A stretch of DNA of 64,000 bases from Casuarius casuarius (Eukaryota > Chordata > Aves > Casuariiformes > Casuariidae): assembly GCA_003342895.1 (NCBI GenBank), contig PTFA01000085.1:3011703-3075702 (forward strand), written 5' to 3'. The translations under genes were made by a program, and so were the position numbers. The notes below the pieces were generated by a model. The model searched no databases, was not told the origin of the DNA, and worked only from the letters and a program-made list of their open reading frames with translations. Below are positions 9,791 to 21,910 of this stretch, piece after piece; the stretch's first letter is position 1, and each line of letters opens with the position of its first letter.

Positions 9791-11907
9791 GTCATGATTC
9801 CTGCTAACTTTGCTGCTGGGGCTGGGGTTGAGCAGTAAATGCCNAAAGCGCTAGCCGTGAATTATTGCTTCCTCATTCATCCCTTGCAGTGTCTTAGTAA
9901 TGTATTTAGTATTGTTATATTTGCAAAAGTGCAGTGTCTCAAAAGGACCACCTGAAAATAAGTAATTCATTTAATAGAAGGACACAAGCAGAAAGGAGTC
10001 TTCCTATCTCTTGATAGCCCGAGCCTGAAAACACGAGAGCCTGTGCAGGGATATTCCTCACCACTTTATTTGTCGTTGCGGGGGCACTTAGGTGCCCCAG
10101 CCAAGAGCAGGGCCCTACGGCGTTACCCCTACAGCCGTCAGGGTTTGGCGCTTCAGGTTTCGGCTCGTGATGCNGTCGCCATGCGCATCTCTTGTGCAGT
10201 GAAGGGAGAAGTGCGAAAGCACAGGCAGGTCCGCAGTGATGAAGCCGATATTATTACTGTTATTGCATTTGGTTTGTCAGGCACTGGCAGAGTTTGTGAT
10301 GCCGTGCCAGAGAAGAGGTTGTTTCCTCTTCTCTTGAGTTTAAAATCGAAATGCTGCCTCTACTGGGGCTGTAGAGCCTTTTCCTGATCAGCNGATGCTT
10401 TCAGTTGTTTTTCAAGTCATACTCGCCGCAAACAGCGTAGCAGAGCCTGATCCTTCATGAGCAATTGGATATTAGTGCNCTGGAAGACTCTGAGGAAACG
10501 TTAACTTATGGGTGTGATATTAATTGTTATTTTAATTTGGGGCTGATCTGACAGCATTTTCTTGCGGTGCATTTGTCATGTCCTGCTGGATTTGAGGAAC
10601 GCAATGGATGAGACCTGGTGCGTAGGTGTGGCAGCAACTGGAAGAGGAGGAGTTGGGAAGGACCGGCCAGGGCACGCGCGGGGAGGAGAGCCTTTCCCAG
10701 GGCAGAGGGAGCCGTAATAACAAATACNGCCTCCGGGCAGCATCGGGAAATAAAGCAGAATATAGAAAGTTCCAGCTGTTAATGGAGACAGCTGAGCCTT
10801 TGTGCTTCTTGTTGCCTTTGGAAAAAAAATCTTCATGGGTGTCTGGTTCCCTTCAGTGCTCTTACGCCCCAAAAACCCGGTTCCTGTCCTCAGTCTGTGC
10901 TTGCTGCAGGTGCCGTTGGGCCCCCATGGCCAATCCCCCCGCTCGGCTCCTGACTGCGTCCCTGAAAGACGAGCTCTGCCGCAGCAGCTCCCGTGCGTTA
11001 GGCTGTGCAGGCCGTATCCCTCCGTTTGGCTCAAGGGCATTCCCAGCAGCGCTGTGAATAATGCGTCAGGGCTGTCCATCTCCATCGGAGCAGATACGGT
11101 GGAAAGACATTTGAGGAAACTTTGTAAAATTTCACTTCCTTCTCTGTCTGGACCTTTCTAAATCCTTATGACATTGCACATGGATTTTTATTTTTCTATG
11201 CGTGCACAGTCATTAAAGCTGTGTACCACNTTCACCAGTATTTTTGAATAAGAGCAACAGAGTTGCTTATGTTTCAGCTTTCTTAGGAAAGGTCCCAATC
11301 TGATTTCATTTGCTGCTGTAACTGATTTCTGTGTGGTTCTGCAAGGTAGGAATGGAGTAAGCAAAGAGTGGGCTCAGTCACAGGCCTGTAAGGCTCTTTC
11401 ATGGGCTTTCTCAGTGCTTGGGGAGAGGTTTTCTCCAGTGCAAATAAACTGAGGTTTATGTAATTGTGTTAGCAGAGAATTTAGCTCCTTAGTGCTTCCT
11501 GTACTTGGAAATCGCATCACAGGTCCTGCTCCAGTGCCTACAGATCAGCAGTGGTCTCAGCGAGAACAGTGTATCTATGCAGTGCATCCAGTCTAAGCTT
11601 ATCTGAAATACTGGCCCATACCTCTTTTCCTTTCCTATTGATTGCCAACTGTTTAACTTTCTGAATGTGAAGCTCTGTCCCTTCATATGAGGATTTTGGA
11701 CCCCCCAAATGTTCTATAACATGATGCACTTCCTTCATTTGAAATTCCTGTTTATCCATTAAGGTAATGTATCAGCATTATTAACGACATTAATTCCATC
11801 TGTTTGTCTTCCCAGTGAATTTCTGAGCCATAAGTGACAGTTGCTTAGGCAGAAGCCTCATATGGGTGCTATGAGAAAAGGAAAATTAATAAAGGAAACC
11901 TATGCAG
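9791..11907. other. Non-coding stretch, no recognised gene
   Basis: A hairpin-forming GGGGCAC-TTAG-GTGCCCC lies at 10081-10098. GC-richer DNA at 10,600-11,060 leaves both strands open (143 codons plus, 169 minus). A minus-strand frame at 11,538-11,759 (73 codons) has a varied, protein-like amino-acid mix but no recognised domain and no clear splice acceptor before it. No element is called. Confidence 0.5.
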
Positions 11908-11972
11908 ATACACACACATATACCTTTTGTGTGTGTATATATATATGTGTGTATATATATATATGTGTGTAT
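11908..11972. repeat. TG/TA microsatellite with CA-rich left arm
   Basis: A (CA)n-rich left arm (11908-11922) is followed by alternating (TG)n and (TA)n blocks from 11929 to 11972. The two arms are partly complementary, so this can fold into a hairpin or cruciform, and alternating purine-pyrimidine DNA can adopt Z-form. It is a likely length-polymorphic locus. Confidence 0.92.
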
Positions 11973-14900
11973 AAAATAACTGTACAAACTGATCTGTGTA
12001 AAAGCTGCTTCTAGGGAGTATCCCGTGCACAAGTGGTTCTTTCTCAGGCTGGTGTATTTGCATGCTGCAAATAGAAGTCCATGTAAAGGTAAAGAAAAAC
12101 ATCATTTCACTTTGGGAAGAGCTGCTACCTATTAAAAATGCAGAATGTATTAGAAAAAAGTTCATTAAAACATGTTTTTCATTTAAGACCAACTTATTTT
12201 GGTAGTGAATATTATCTGTAATATTTTAGTGAATCAATCTTGTTGCCTGACTATAGGGTCCTTAGAAATTTTAGGACCAGTAGACTTTAGCCTCTTGTAC
12301 CTGCATTTTAGTTCCAATTAGGAGAGGAAAATAAGCTTTCCAGATTTCTCAATTCCTGCTTCATTTTTCAGCTTTTAATGAATTAAAATAAAATGACAAG
12401 AAAAAGAATATCCTTCTGCGCTTGCAGAAGAGGCTGCAGTTGTGCAGATGTATTTGTACTGAGCTTCTGAAATCGTGCGTTCAGTCGGCAGCTTCCCTCC
12501 TCGCAATGGTCTGAGTCTCTTCAAAACCCTTGTAGTGAACATACACTGCTTACACATTTTATATTTAGTTCAAAACCTTGTAAGGAAGATACAGTGCTAC
12601 AAGACCTTAATGTATGATGCTGTGTTTTTCAAATTCTCCCTCCCCCCCCCCAAAAAAAAATCAGAAAAATTAAAATTTTGTATTTATCCCGCAATAGCAT
12701 CACTATAACTTTTATAGCATCCTTCCTTTGAATTCCATTCCAGCATGCTTTACGTGATGAATAATACAAAACAAAGTGTAGTATATGGTATCAGTTAAGC
12801 TTGTGGGGAGAACTTAAAGATGGGGGCCCTGCGCTACAGTATCACTGAGTCTGTTCAGTTGTGGCTAAGCCAGAAGCCCTGGATCTGGTGTAGAGTATAA
12901 TCCTTGTTGTGCAGTGACCTCTACAGCTGGAAGGATGCTAAAGGCTGCTTTTAACCTCTCTGCTGGTCCATAACTGGCGTCTGCAGAGGCAACCCACATG
13001 TCAAAAGCAATCTACCTAACTAGTGTAGAAAGACCCAAGGGGCTTCAAATAAAGTAAAACTTGTAACGAGCTGTCCCCATTTTGTTACTGAATGAAAATC
13101 ATGATAGCTTACATGTGCTACTGATGTCAGTGTTATCAAGATAGAATAATCTGTGGTGTTTTTATAAAACCTGAAAGAGGAAAACTGAAAGCTTACAATG
13201 GTGACAAGCTTCTGTATGTGCGATGTAGAGTTCTGTGTAGACACAGCTCTTGCAGAATTTTAGGTATGGGTTGTTTTACTTCTGCTTATTATTGAGTTTT
13301 CTCTTTTATGGCTTTTTTCATTTCCCATGCAAAAGTTCTAGGCCAAGGCTTCTGGTGGGGATCAGTGTTGATGCTGGCAGAGATTTATCAAATAGAAAAC
13401 TGGTTCAGTGTGGTACAGTGTCCACAGGTGACCATTTTAGTGGCTCTGTTACGGGTACTGTGGCACAGTCTCAGAAATGAATTCGAGTCGGAGCCCTGTT
13501 GCGCTGGGCGCTGCTGAGCATGCTACAACATAATCCATGTTGCAAAGAGCACCTGCTCGTACTGTCCTGCNCTGGTGGTCCCGAACGACGGAGGAAGGAG
13601 TACTCGATGCAGTTCTGCCCACAAGGTCGGCAGGGAGCAACTTGTCCAGATAATGCAAGGCATCTGGGGCAAATACGGTTCTGCCTCCAGAGCTGGTGAC
13701 TTGCTGTCCTCACCTCAGCGTTATCCTTTCTCACAAACGTCAGGTTTGAAATTCTGCAGCATTACAGACTTGTTGGAAATGGAAGTAGNGAACACTCAGA
13801 AAAGGTCTTCAAAGGTTTTAATAGACTTTGCAGAGCCCCCAAGCCAAGGCATGATAGCATATANTGGTTGAATAAGCTCCTCCGTCCCAGGCTGACACGG
13901 TTACTGATGTGGTCCCTGGTTGTAGCAAACACTGTTTAAGGGATGTTACAAGCAACCACTGAGCATATGGTATGACTTCCCTGCACCACCACTTCATGTG
14001 TTTTTTATTTTGGTCCGTATGCAAACCCCTCTCACAATAGATCTAGTGATGCTTGATCCCTGGATACATTTGTCCAGCTAGGTGTAGTGACTAAAACCCN
14101 TTTCCTTCTTTCTCTTGTCTTGTTAACCTGTCTGTTTTACGTGATGCTAATAATGCTGTGATGCTTTTCCACATTTCACTGCACTTGGAAAGATGGGCAA
14201 GTTTTTTCACAATCCAGCTATGGTGGCATCCCGCAATATAGCGAAAAGGATTGCGGGGTGGGCCTGCAGAAACCCCCGCGACNCTGTGGTAGGCACGTAG
14301 CGTGCTGCATGGTGCAGGGCTCCGGGGTGGCTGCTTACACCTGGCTTAGGCTGGTGNGGTTGTCGGATGCTGGTGTCTCGCACAAGTCTGCTTGGGCATT
14401 GACAGCCTCTTGGCTGCANCCGGCTGTTTCCTTGCATCTCCCAAACCCCCTTGGAGCAAAGCCCAGAAGTTTGGCAACTGAGAGGCAAATGGCACTCCCA
14501 CTGCTTTGTATTTCTCTTTTAATGATGAAAAAACAATCTTGATGTCCTGTCCATTAGTACCGAAAGAGGAAAAGGCAAATGAGCCTCCCTTTGATACTTT
14601 TACTCATCAGTTAAAAATGAGATATCGCTTTTTGCAGATGAAGTATCTCTAGTGTGTGGCATGGTGTGTGCATGATCCATGGACAAAACAGACTGACAGA
14701 AAGCTCCAGACCCTGCTAGATTGCTTCCAAGGCAGGCTTGCAACTCTACCAACATGCACAGATTTATAGGATGGGCTGAGGTGAGTCTGTTTTTTGTCTT
14801 TCCAAAACCAGAAGCAATTAGTGTTGCAACACAAACACTAACTGCTTTTCACTTCCAACAAAACGTATTTAAAAACATGTGGAAAATGGAAGAGAGAAGT

Positions 14901-16635
14901 AGCAAAATGGTTGAAATCAAAGGCCTTACTGGACACGCACCAAGCATTATCTACTTCTGCAGAGCTCCTGAGATGCTCAGCCCTTCTCTGGTTCAGGCCC
15001 CTAAGCTTTTCATTCCCCTTCTAATCCAGAAAAAATATGTTTTTCGCCAACCGAATATAGCAAGTAAGCAAGAGGAGGGTCTGGTGAAGCAAGTACTTGA
15101 TATAGTCAAGGGCTCAATTATGCATCAGTGGATTCAATTTATAGAGCAGAGAACATCAGTCTTGGACTAAGTCAGTCTCCCGCACAGAGCACTAAAGCAT
15201 GCACTGACAGAATGAATTAAACAGAGTGCTAGCCAGAAGTCACTTCCAAAAGGTAATTCGATTCAGTCCTGCAGAAATTAGACTCCTGAAGNGGGATGTA
15301 TACATTTTATGTTTGAAATAACTCAGAAACTATAGAAAAAAGAGCAAGTTTATTACTGGCAGGCTGGTTCTTGGGTGAAAACTCTTCCTTTGATATAGGC
15401 ACAGCTCTCTTCAGGAATAATTAAGTGAGAAGACTCACCTAAACTAGCGCCTAATACCTCAGATTCTCTGCAGAACGTAAGCATCTTGGGCTGTGACTGT
15501 GATAAATTTTTCCTAGATGCGTTCTTATATAACTGAGCGGTTTGGGTGTGGCGTCTTGGATGATGCCGGTGGTATAAAATGCNTAGAAGACTTCAGAGCA
15601 TCAAACCTCATCTTTCTCTGTTTCTGCTAGTTTTGTGACCAAGAAAATCCTTTTTGTGATAAAGTGAGAGTGTCTCCCTATGCTCCTTGGTACTACAAGC
15701 ACTGTTTTAATACACAGAGGGTATCATATGAGATCTGGAAAAAAGTGTCAGGGATCCGGAATGAGGCCAGTTACATTGCTGTTTGTTTTGCGTGCTGTTA
15801 AAAGCTTTTAGATGACTGTGGTCTGTCCACATACGACCCTATCAAGGTGATAGATCTTATCCTTTGCTGTTGCAGACAACCAAATCATGGCTCTCCAGTA
15901 CTCCCGTGTGGGACTGTGCTTCTGCACTGCTCAGGCTTGCTGCCGTTATTCCTGCCGGAAGGAGGAATATCTTTCAGAACCCCCAGACAGATTTTGCTTT
16001 TCTATTGGAAAAGCTTTTAGAGAAGAATGTATTATGCAGCCAAAACTAGGGGATTTTTACTTCCAGTGTGTGCTGCAGAGGATCAGGGAGTTGTAATCAG
16101 GCTGTCTTGAGCCCATCAGTTTGACAGAGGCCTTGAAGCCATCTTAAGTCCTCTTGGATGATGAAACACTGGTTTCCTGCCAACAGCAGGGAGGCAACAT
16201 GCATTTATCTCTAGTGTGCTCTGCTAGGAAAGCAGCTATCACTTCTTATTAGCTGACGTGAGAGGCGAGCAGGCACAGAGTGAGTCATGGTGAAGGACTC
16301 TGTGCTCTGCGGCCTTCCACCAGCCTCGCACACCCATACGTAAAAGCCTTGGAGGTTATTTGGACCTTCTCCAAAACACCGTGCCTCTTCCTCTTCTTTC
16401 CCCTGCTCCAGTCCCCTAACAAGTTCCCATCTGAGGTTGGTGGCACTGCAAAAAACGTGCTGGGATCAGACCCAACTTTTTGGTGGCTGCGCGATCCGCC
16501 TGGCGCGGGCTCTGAGGGCCAGGCTGACCGCAGAGATGTGCAGTGTGCTTCGCAGGTGTTTTTCACCTGGTTGTTGGCAGGGCCTCAGGCTACCATGGCT
16601 CCCTCCGTTGACTCTCCCACTCGCATTTCCAATTT
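11973..16635. other. Long non-coding stretch, no recognised gene
   Basis: The stretch contains a C10A9 homopolymer junction at 12642-12660 and otherwise non-repetitive DNA. Open frames include 149 codons at 14,721-15,170 and 135 codons at 16,280-16,687, both plus strand. Neither shows a recognisable domain, signal peptide or conserved motif. Ambiguous bases are frequent between 13.5 and 14.5 kb. No RNA gene or repeat family was identified. Confidence 0.5.
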
Positions 16636-16985
16636 TCTTTACATGAAGGCTCAATCTATCACAGGCAACCTTTTCACTGGCCATTAATTCTCGCTGACGG
16701 GCTGATTGACTGGACTCCCATGCTGCATCGCTTTGTAAATTAATAGGAGTAGCAGAAGCGCAGGGAACTACTTCCATGGTGACTTAAAAAAAAGGAAAAG
16801 GAAAAAAAGGAAGGGAAAGGGGAGGTGATGGCCAATTTGTCAGGATTCACACAGTGAGCGAGTTCACCTCCTCTGAGTTATCTAAAATTGCATTTGACTG
16901 GTGGCAGCCTTAATGGACCAGCTGTCATTTTGACTGACAACCCTGCAGCGAAGTCTAGTGAAGCTGGTGTAAGTTAACTGAAGGA
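16636..16985. promoter_or_regulatory. Candidate enhancer with PBX/MEIS-type sites
   Basis: TGATTGACTG at 16703-16712 differs by one base from the PBX-MEIS composite consensus TGATTGACAG. CTGTCA at 16922-16927 and TGACTGACA at 16931-16939 add MEIS/TGIF-type cores. GGCCATTAATTC and GTAAATTAATAG supply homeodomain cores. A purine-only tract (16786-16827) separates the two motif groups. Factor specificities are established knowledge; activity here is inference. Confidence 0.3.
16786..16827 (+). repeat. Polypurine tract
   Basis: This uninterrupted A/G run on the plus strand is about 40 bases long, A-rich at the left and G-rich at the right. Such tracts can form triplex DNA. No family assignment. 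Confidence 0.85.
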
Positions 16986-18305
16986 GCAATGGCAGGGGTG
17001 GCTCAGGGCCGTCGTCGGGTACCTCCAGACAGCATAGCCGGCCTGGGCCCAAGGCCGCGCTGGCACGAGCTGGAGGCCACGGTGAGAGGCACCGGGGGCT
17101 GAGACGCGTGCCCGCCTGCCTGCGGTGGTGAGCAGGGCGCGTGCATCATTCCTGCTGCCCTGACCGCTGGGTATTTGGTCTGCTCTGCCTACTCTTAGGT
17201 TTGACTTCCACAAGTTTATTCCTAACATTTCAGGTAATCAAAATAGCCAAACGTTTCTGCTTGCTCTTTCTAATTTTGTGCACTGTAGTTCTTTCTTTAT
17301 CAAGGCAAGAATCTCGTGAGAATCTTTTCAACTGCTGAACTGGGATTAGTTTGTTTTTCTTCACTCGGGTCTAATCTTGTTTAATGAAGTGATTGAGGGC
17401 TCAGTATTGCCTGAAAGAAATTTGGGTGTGGGTACACGGACCACATCGAACACTTCCCTGTGGCAAACACAGGGGTGATTGTGCCTTTTTGGTAACACCA
17501 GCATTAAGGTCAAAAACGACACCCAAAAGATGGGATTGCTCACACCTAGCAGGGCTGTGTCTGCCCTGGGAGAGTCCGAGAGCCCCCTTTGGGCAAGGAC
17601 AGCCCCATCCTGTTGTGTTGGGAAGAAACAGAGGAAAGGTTTCCACTGCAGCTTGCACCTCCGCTGTTTTCTTCATGAAAACACTCAGCAAGCTGGAAGG
17701 TCTTCATTCATCTCTGTTCATTTTTCCTTATTTTAACAGAGGGGAGAAAAGATTGTGATTATTTCTTTCTCAGCAGTTACAGTCAGATGAAGCGTTNTCT
17801 CACGTTAGCATCGCTTTCCTTTTGCTTTGTGTACTTTGAGGGCATGTCACCATCAACTTTTATATTAGCAAGGTTGCTCTAATTCTTTCCCTCTACTGAT
17901 TTGTAGAAACAATTGTGTGCAATCCCTATACCGTTACTTCCTGCAACTCCAAAGGCAGGAGTACCTAGAGATTTACCACGGCCGCGTGGACACGACCGTN
18001 TGCAGGTCGGTCCATCTGTGGAACACCACACTTGTGTAACACTCACCCAGAGCGAGCATAAGCTTCTGAAATTGTGTATCCTCTCATATAACAAGAAAAC
18101 TGTTCACAAGAATGACTAGTGTCATTTTAAAACATGGATATGTGCAACTTGAAGACTGATAGTGGTAAGGGGATGATGTGGGAACTGAAGAACGAATCCC
18201 ACCTCTCTCTCACAGCAAAGCTGCTGGGCCGGGGACCTCTCTGCATGCANTGGTTTTGTGTCAGTAGAACAGTATATCTGGAACTGAAAGGAAATTAAGG
18301 TGTTA
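16986..18305. other. Non-coding stretch, nothing recognised
   Basis: Mixed composition. Overlapping plus and minus frames at 17,393-17,758 and 17,401-17,691 are both open and unrecognisable. No repeat family or RNA gene was seen. Confidence 0.55.
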
Positions 18306-18455
18306 TTTTATATTTTTGACAACTACATTGCAATCTGATAAAGCGATAGTCATGCAACTCGCAATTAATCTGGTTATAATAGAATCAGGTTGCCTTTTAT
18401 CAAATTAGCTTCACGTATGTGAATAAGCTTTTTTCTGATTTAATCGTAAGTATAC
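18306..18455. promoter_or_regulatory. AT-rich candidate conserved non-coding element
   Basis: ATTGCAATC (C/EBP-like), GCAATTAATCTGG, GGTTATAATAG and ATCAAATTAGC are clustered in about 130 bp, with few repeats and no open frame of note. The texture is enhancer-like. The call is inference without conservation data. Confidence 0.25.
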
Positions 18456-20799
18456 ACANCCAGACTTGGGGACAGTTGGCTGTCTCTTAGCAGTACCAGG
18501 ATGGCTAAAATTGCGCAACTTCTGTGCACGAATGAGGACAGGGCTGGATTCGAAGGGGTTCCTCCTCTCTGTGCCAGCTCTGTAGCGAATCGGGTCGTTC
18601 TGGCTTGGATCCCCACTGCATCTCTTTTTCTCTCAGGTTTGTAAGTCAAAGGTACCGAAGTGAAAAATACCTCATCTGCGGGAACGCTAGTAAGCCAGAG
18701 AGCTGTCAGCTCTTACAATGCACAGCTCTCACAGGATCCCTTTGCATTTATGAACAGCCGGAAAAGGATGGATTTAGAAAAAAGGTGTCAGATATGACAA
18801 AATGAGAGTCAAACACAGATGCTGAAACTGAACTTCATTAATATTTTTATTGGGGAAAAGAGGCTATATGCAAAAGGTAGTGTAGTTTCAGGACAAAACT
18901 AGGTTTATATGATTTCCTTTTACACTGGAAAAAAAGAGTAAGCTTCTAGTCTCACAAAGAGAACAAGTAAGATGAAAGAAAAGCCAAATCTTGTGGAAGG
19001 CAGGTAGTGTGCGTTTTCTGTCTGCAGATATCGGCATTGAGCTGAACGGGTTTCAAAGGTACCATTCAAAGGAAAAAGGCTATCACAACTCTGCGGGTAT
19101 TTAAAACACAGCTGCAGGCTTTTCGTGGCACTGCATTCCCTTTACACACTGACTTTCACAACTGCATTTGAGGGAGAGGAGAATTCATGTGGGCAAAACT
19201 AACTTTGGAAGAAAAAATGGAGCAATCCTTCCAAGCCTGTTTGAATTAGGTACTCAAAACAATAGGTACCAGCCGAGCACAAATAGGTGGGAAGCTGTAT
19301 GTGAGATGCAGAGCTAGTTTAGGCACTGAAGTCTAGAATTTGCATCTAGGCTGTGGACTGAACGTAGAGACCTGAACAGGGGTCTGAATAGGATGCTGCG
19401 CAGCATGCGTCTCTCCTGCGGTCGCAGCTGTGACCGCGCTGCCGCAGAGAGGTGTCAGATCAGCTTGCAGANGAGCGGTGCTGGCGGCGTGGCACGGCGG
19501 CTCCGGCACAGCCGCACACAGCTGTGAGCAGGATCCTAACTGCAGTGTAGACACTCTGAATCAGCAGCTACAACTTGCACGCTGCAAACTGGATTGTCAT
19601 TGGAACAGCATTTTTTTTCACTGCTCTGTATTTAATTTATTATTAAACTTATACTCTCTTTAAGGACTAATTTAATTGCCAAAACAGACTATCTGGAGAG
19701 CCGTCTTTCAGAGCAATCAGAAACAAAGGCACATTAAGAAAAAATGCCTAAAGAATGGCATGTGTTTAACCAGTGCACCTAACCACTGCACCAGTCTTGA
19801 AATGGGCCATGTTTTAACTTCTGAACCATTTCTGTGTCCAGAAGCTGTCGGGGTTTTTATTTGGTGTCTTGGATTTTTGTGTGTTTGGACTCTCATAATC
19901 CAGAAGCAATATGAGTGTACTTTTTTTTCAATAAACAGAAAAAAGGAAGTGGTAGTTCTTTGTTTGCCTTCTACTTCTGTGTGGAGTGCAAGCGAGCTAG
20001 AAATCTGGTACGATAGCCTGACTGCATGTTCCATTTTGCAGAGCCGATTGCGTTATGTCTGGATATGCAAGGCTTGCAGATTTGCTATCTGCAGNGCTTC
20101 TGGTAATGCTCTAATCCAATGGCATTTTATGATTTTCTTTTTGTCTTGCTGGCCTTAAACTATATGTTAGCAATGTAAGGAGATTTTAAAAGGGTCTTTA
20201 TATACTGCTTACAAAATGTCTCCAGGGAGTGGTAGGAAAATAGTTTGCCTTTCAAATGGAGGTAGCCTTTACCAAGAAGAAGTTTAATTGCTTTCAGAGC
20301 TGTCAGTTAGAGTGATTTCTCAGTGTCTGATTTATGAGGGTGGATTGTACTTTATGTTGCTCTTTGGCTGTATGCCTCTGTGCTTTTTTTCATAGGAAGC
20401 TTGGAGCTTCTCTGAAATGGAAAGAGGGCAATACTGAAAAGTCAATTTGTATGTTTTACTTCTTTTGGGGGGAAAAAAATCCTGGTCAAATCTCTTTCCT
20501 CTGTCAAATATTGGAATTTTCCAAGATTGGTCAAAAACTCTCTGCTCTCTCACAGTACAGCAATAGTGGAGAATCTCAGCGAGAGTAAAAGAAAGGCAGA
20601 GTAAAAGGGGGTTTCTAGTTGTCACACGGGCTAACGACATCTTACGTGGTTTTGAGCACTTTCTCATAAGCTCCTGAGCTGTGTTATCAACCCATCCACT
20701 GGGCAGAGCAGTACTTGGGTCTGGAGTGTTAATGCAGCCACCTGAAGTCAGTGTCCCGTTCTGCACCCAGCTTAACTGAGCCTGGGGGAGCGCTGGGAG
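18456..20799. other. Long non-coding stretch, no recognised gene
   Basis: Mostly AT-rich to average DNA. A 160-codon plus-strand frame (19,676-20,158) and a 144-codon minus-strand frame (20,332-20,766) lack recognisable domains. No RNA gene or interspersed repeat was identified by eye. Confidence 0.5.
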
Positions 20800-21355
20800 A
20801 GTTCAGCGTTGTGGATGACAGAGCCAAGGAAGCTTCCCTAGCACATGTGGAAAAGAAACTTTTGGAGGCCAAAAGCAGCTGGGCCAGGAGTGCCTGGAGC
20901 GGTTCCCGCTGGCTCGTCTAGCGGAAATGGTTGTTCTCCGGCAGATCGTGCTCTCCCTTCCGCTAGCTGCAGCCCACAGCAACTCCGCTGAGATGGAAAG
21001 AGAACAGGTGAGGTGGAAACGTGGCCTCATGGATTTGCCCTGCGACAGCTCCCTCTTTGCTCGGGGCATAGCAATTGCCAGCAGACTGTGGTCCTGTTTG
21101 CGTGCTTTCCCCGCAGCCGGCGTGTTTGCAGTGGCAGCTCTCGTTCTCGTTACGGCCCTTCTGGGTTTTGCTGTTTCTGCTTCAGCAACACTTTCCTGGA
21201 TTGCGTTTCTCATCCCCGTTCACGCCATGCAGATCCAGGCTGTTAGTTCGGGGGAACGGTGCTGCGCTCCTCTGCGTGAGCGAGAGGAGGAGGCTGCCCG
21301 TGGCTTCTTTTCGTTCAGCCAGCCTTGGACAGCGGCTGCCAGCGGTTAGCTGCTA
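20800..21355. other. GC-richer block with overlapping open frames
   Basis: The block is moderately CpG-rich. A 140-codon plus-strand frame (20,927-21,349) encodes a hydrophobic N-terminal stretch (residues about 5-17) and a hydrophobic run of about 38 residues (about 62-100) that could span a membrane. Two other plus frames and a 136-codon minus frame are open over the same DNA. I therefore do not call a gene, but I record the hydrophobic pattern. Confidence 0.3.
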
Positions 21356-21639
21356 ACGGGAGAGGGGCAAGAGCAGCAGAGTGGTTTTAGCCGCTCAAAA
21401 GTAAAATTGTCAAAGGAGACTATGGGCTTTTAAGCACTTTGGACTAGAGAGCAGCTGGATGCCCGTCTCCTGGGAAATAAATACAGCTTCTGCCGCCTGT
21501 GTGTCACTGGGGGAGGACAGCGAAGGGGGAACTGTCTGTCGTTTCTTTGAGTTCAGTCTTCTGATCATGTCATTGTTTTCCCGTCCAGCACTTCTAAATG
21601 ATAAAGCAACAACAGCCCCCTCTCCCCACTGCAGCTCAA

Positions 21640-21910
21640 TTTAGTAGTGCCTTCTTTTAGGATGGATATTTTTATTGCATTTTCTGTTTTGCTGTTTTCA
21701 CTGAAAACTCTGTAAGCAGGAGGTGATGGCTTGTGCGTATCTGGAGTGAGACATTGATTTATTTTAATAATTGTGTTCAGTTACACATGGAATAAAAGTC
21801 CAAATTCAAATTTTAGAGACTTTATCTGTCCTGCTGGGGAAGCAGATAAGGTGCCTGTGTTAATTCTAGCAATTATTTTATTACAGCGGTTCAATTGCAT
21901 CTAACGTACT
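21640..21910. promoter_or_regulatory. Candidate enhancer with paired inverted GATA-type sites
   Basis: TTATCTG at 21822-21828 and its exact reverse complement CAGATAA at 21843-21849 face each other across 14 bp. Each holds a GATA-factor core (AGATAA). The AT-rich surroundings add TTTATTTTAATAATTG and GCAATTATTTTATTA. The GATA motif assignment is established; enhancer function is inferred. Confidence 0.33.

Noticed and set aside
11538..11759. 73-codon minus-strand frame with a natural-looking amino-acid mix
   Set aside because: I could not match it to a family, no splice acceptor precedes it, and the length is well within chance.
14721..15170. 149-codon plus-strand open frame
   Set aside because: Length is about what chance predicts for a window this size at this composition, and no domain was recognised.
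18547..18570. GGATTCGAAGGGGTTCC, resembling a tRNA T-loop (B box)
   Set aside because: No A box or acceptor stem at the required distance, so not a tRNA gene.
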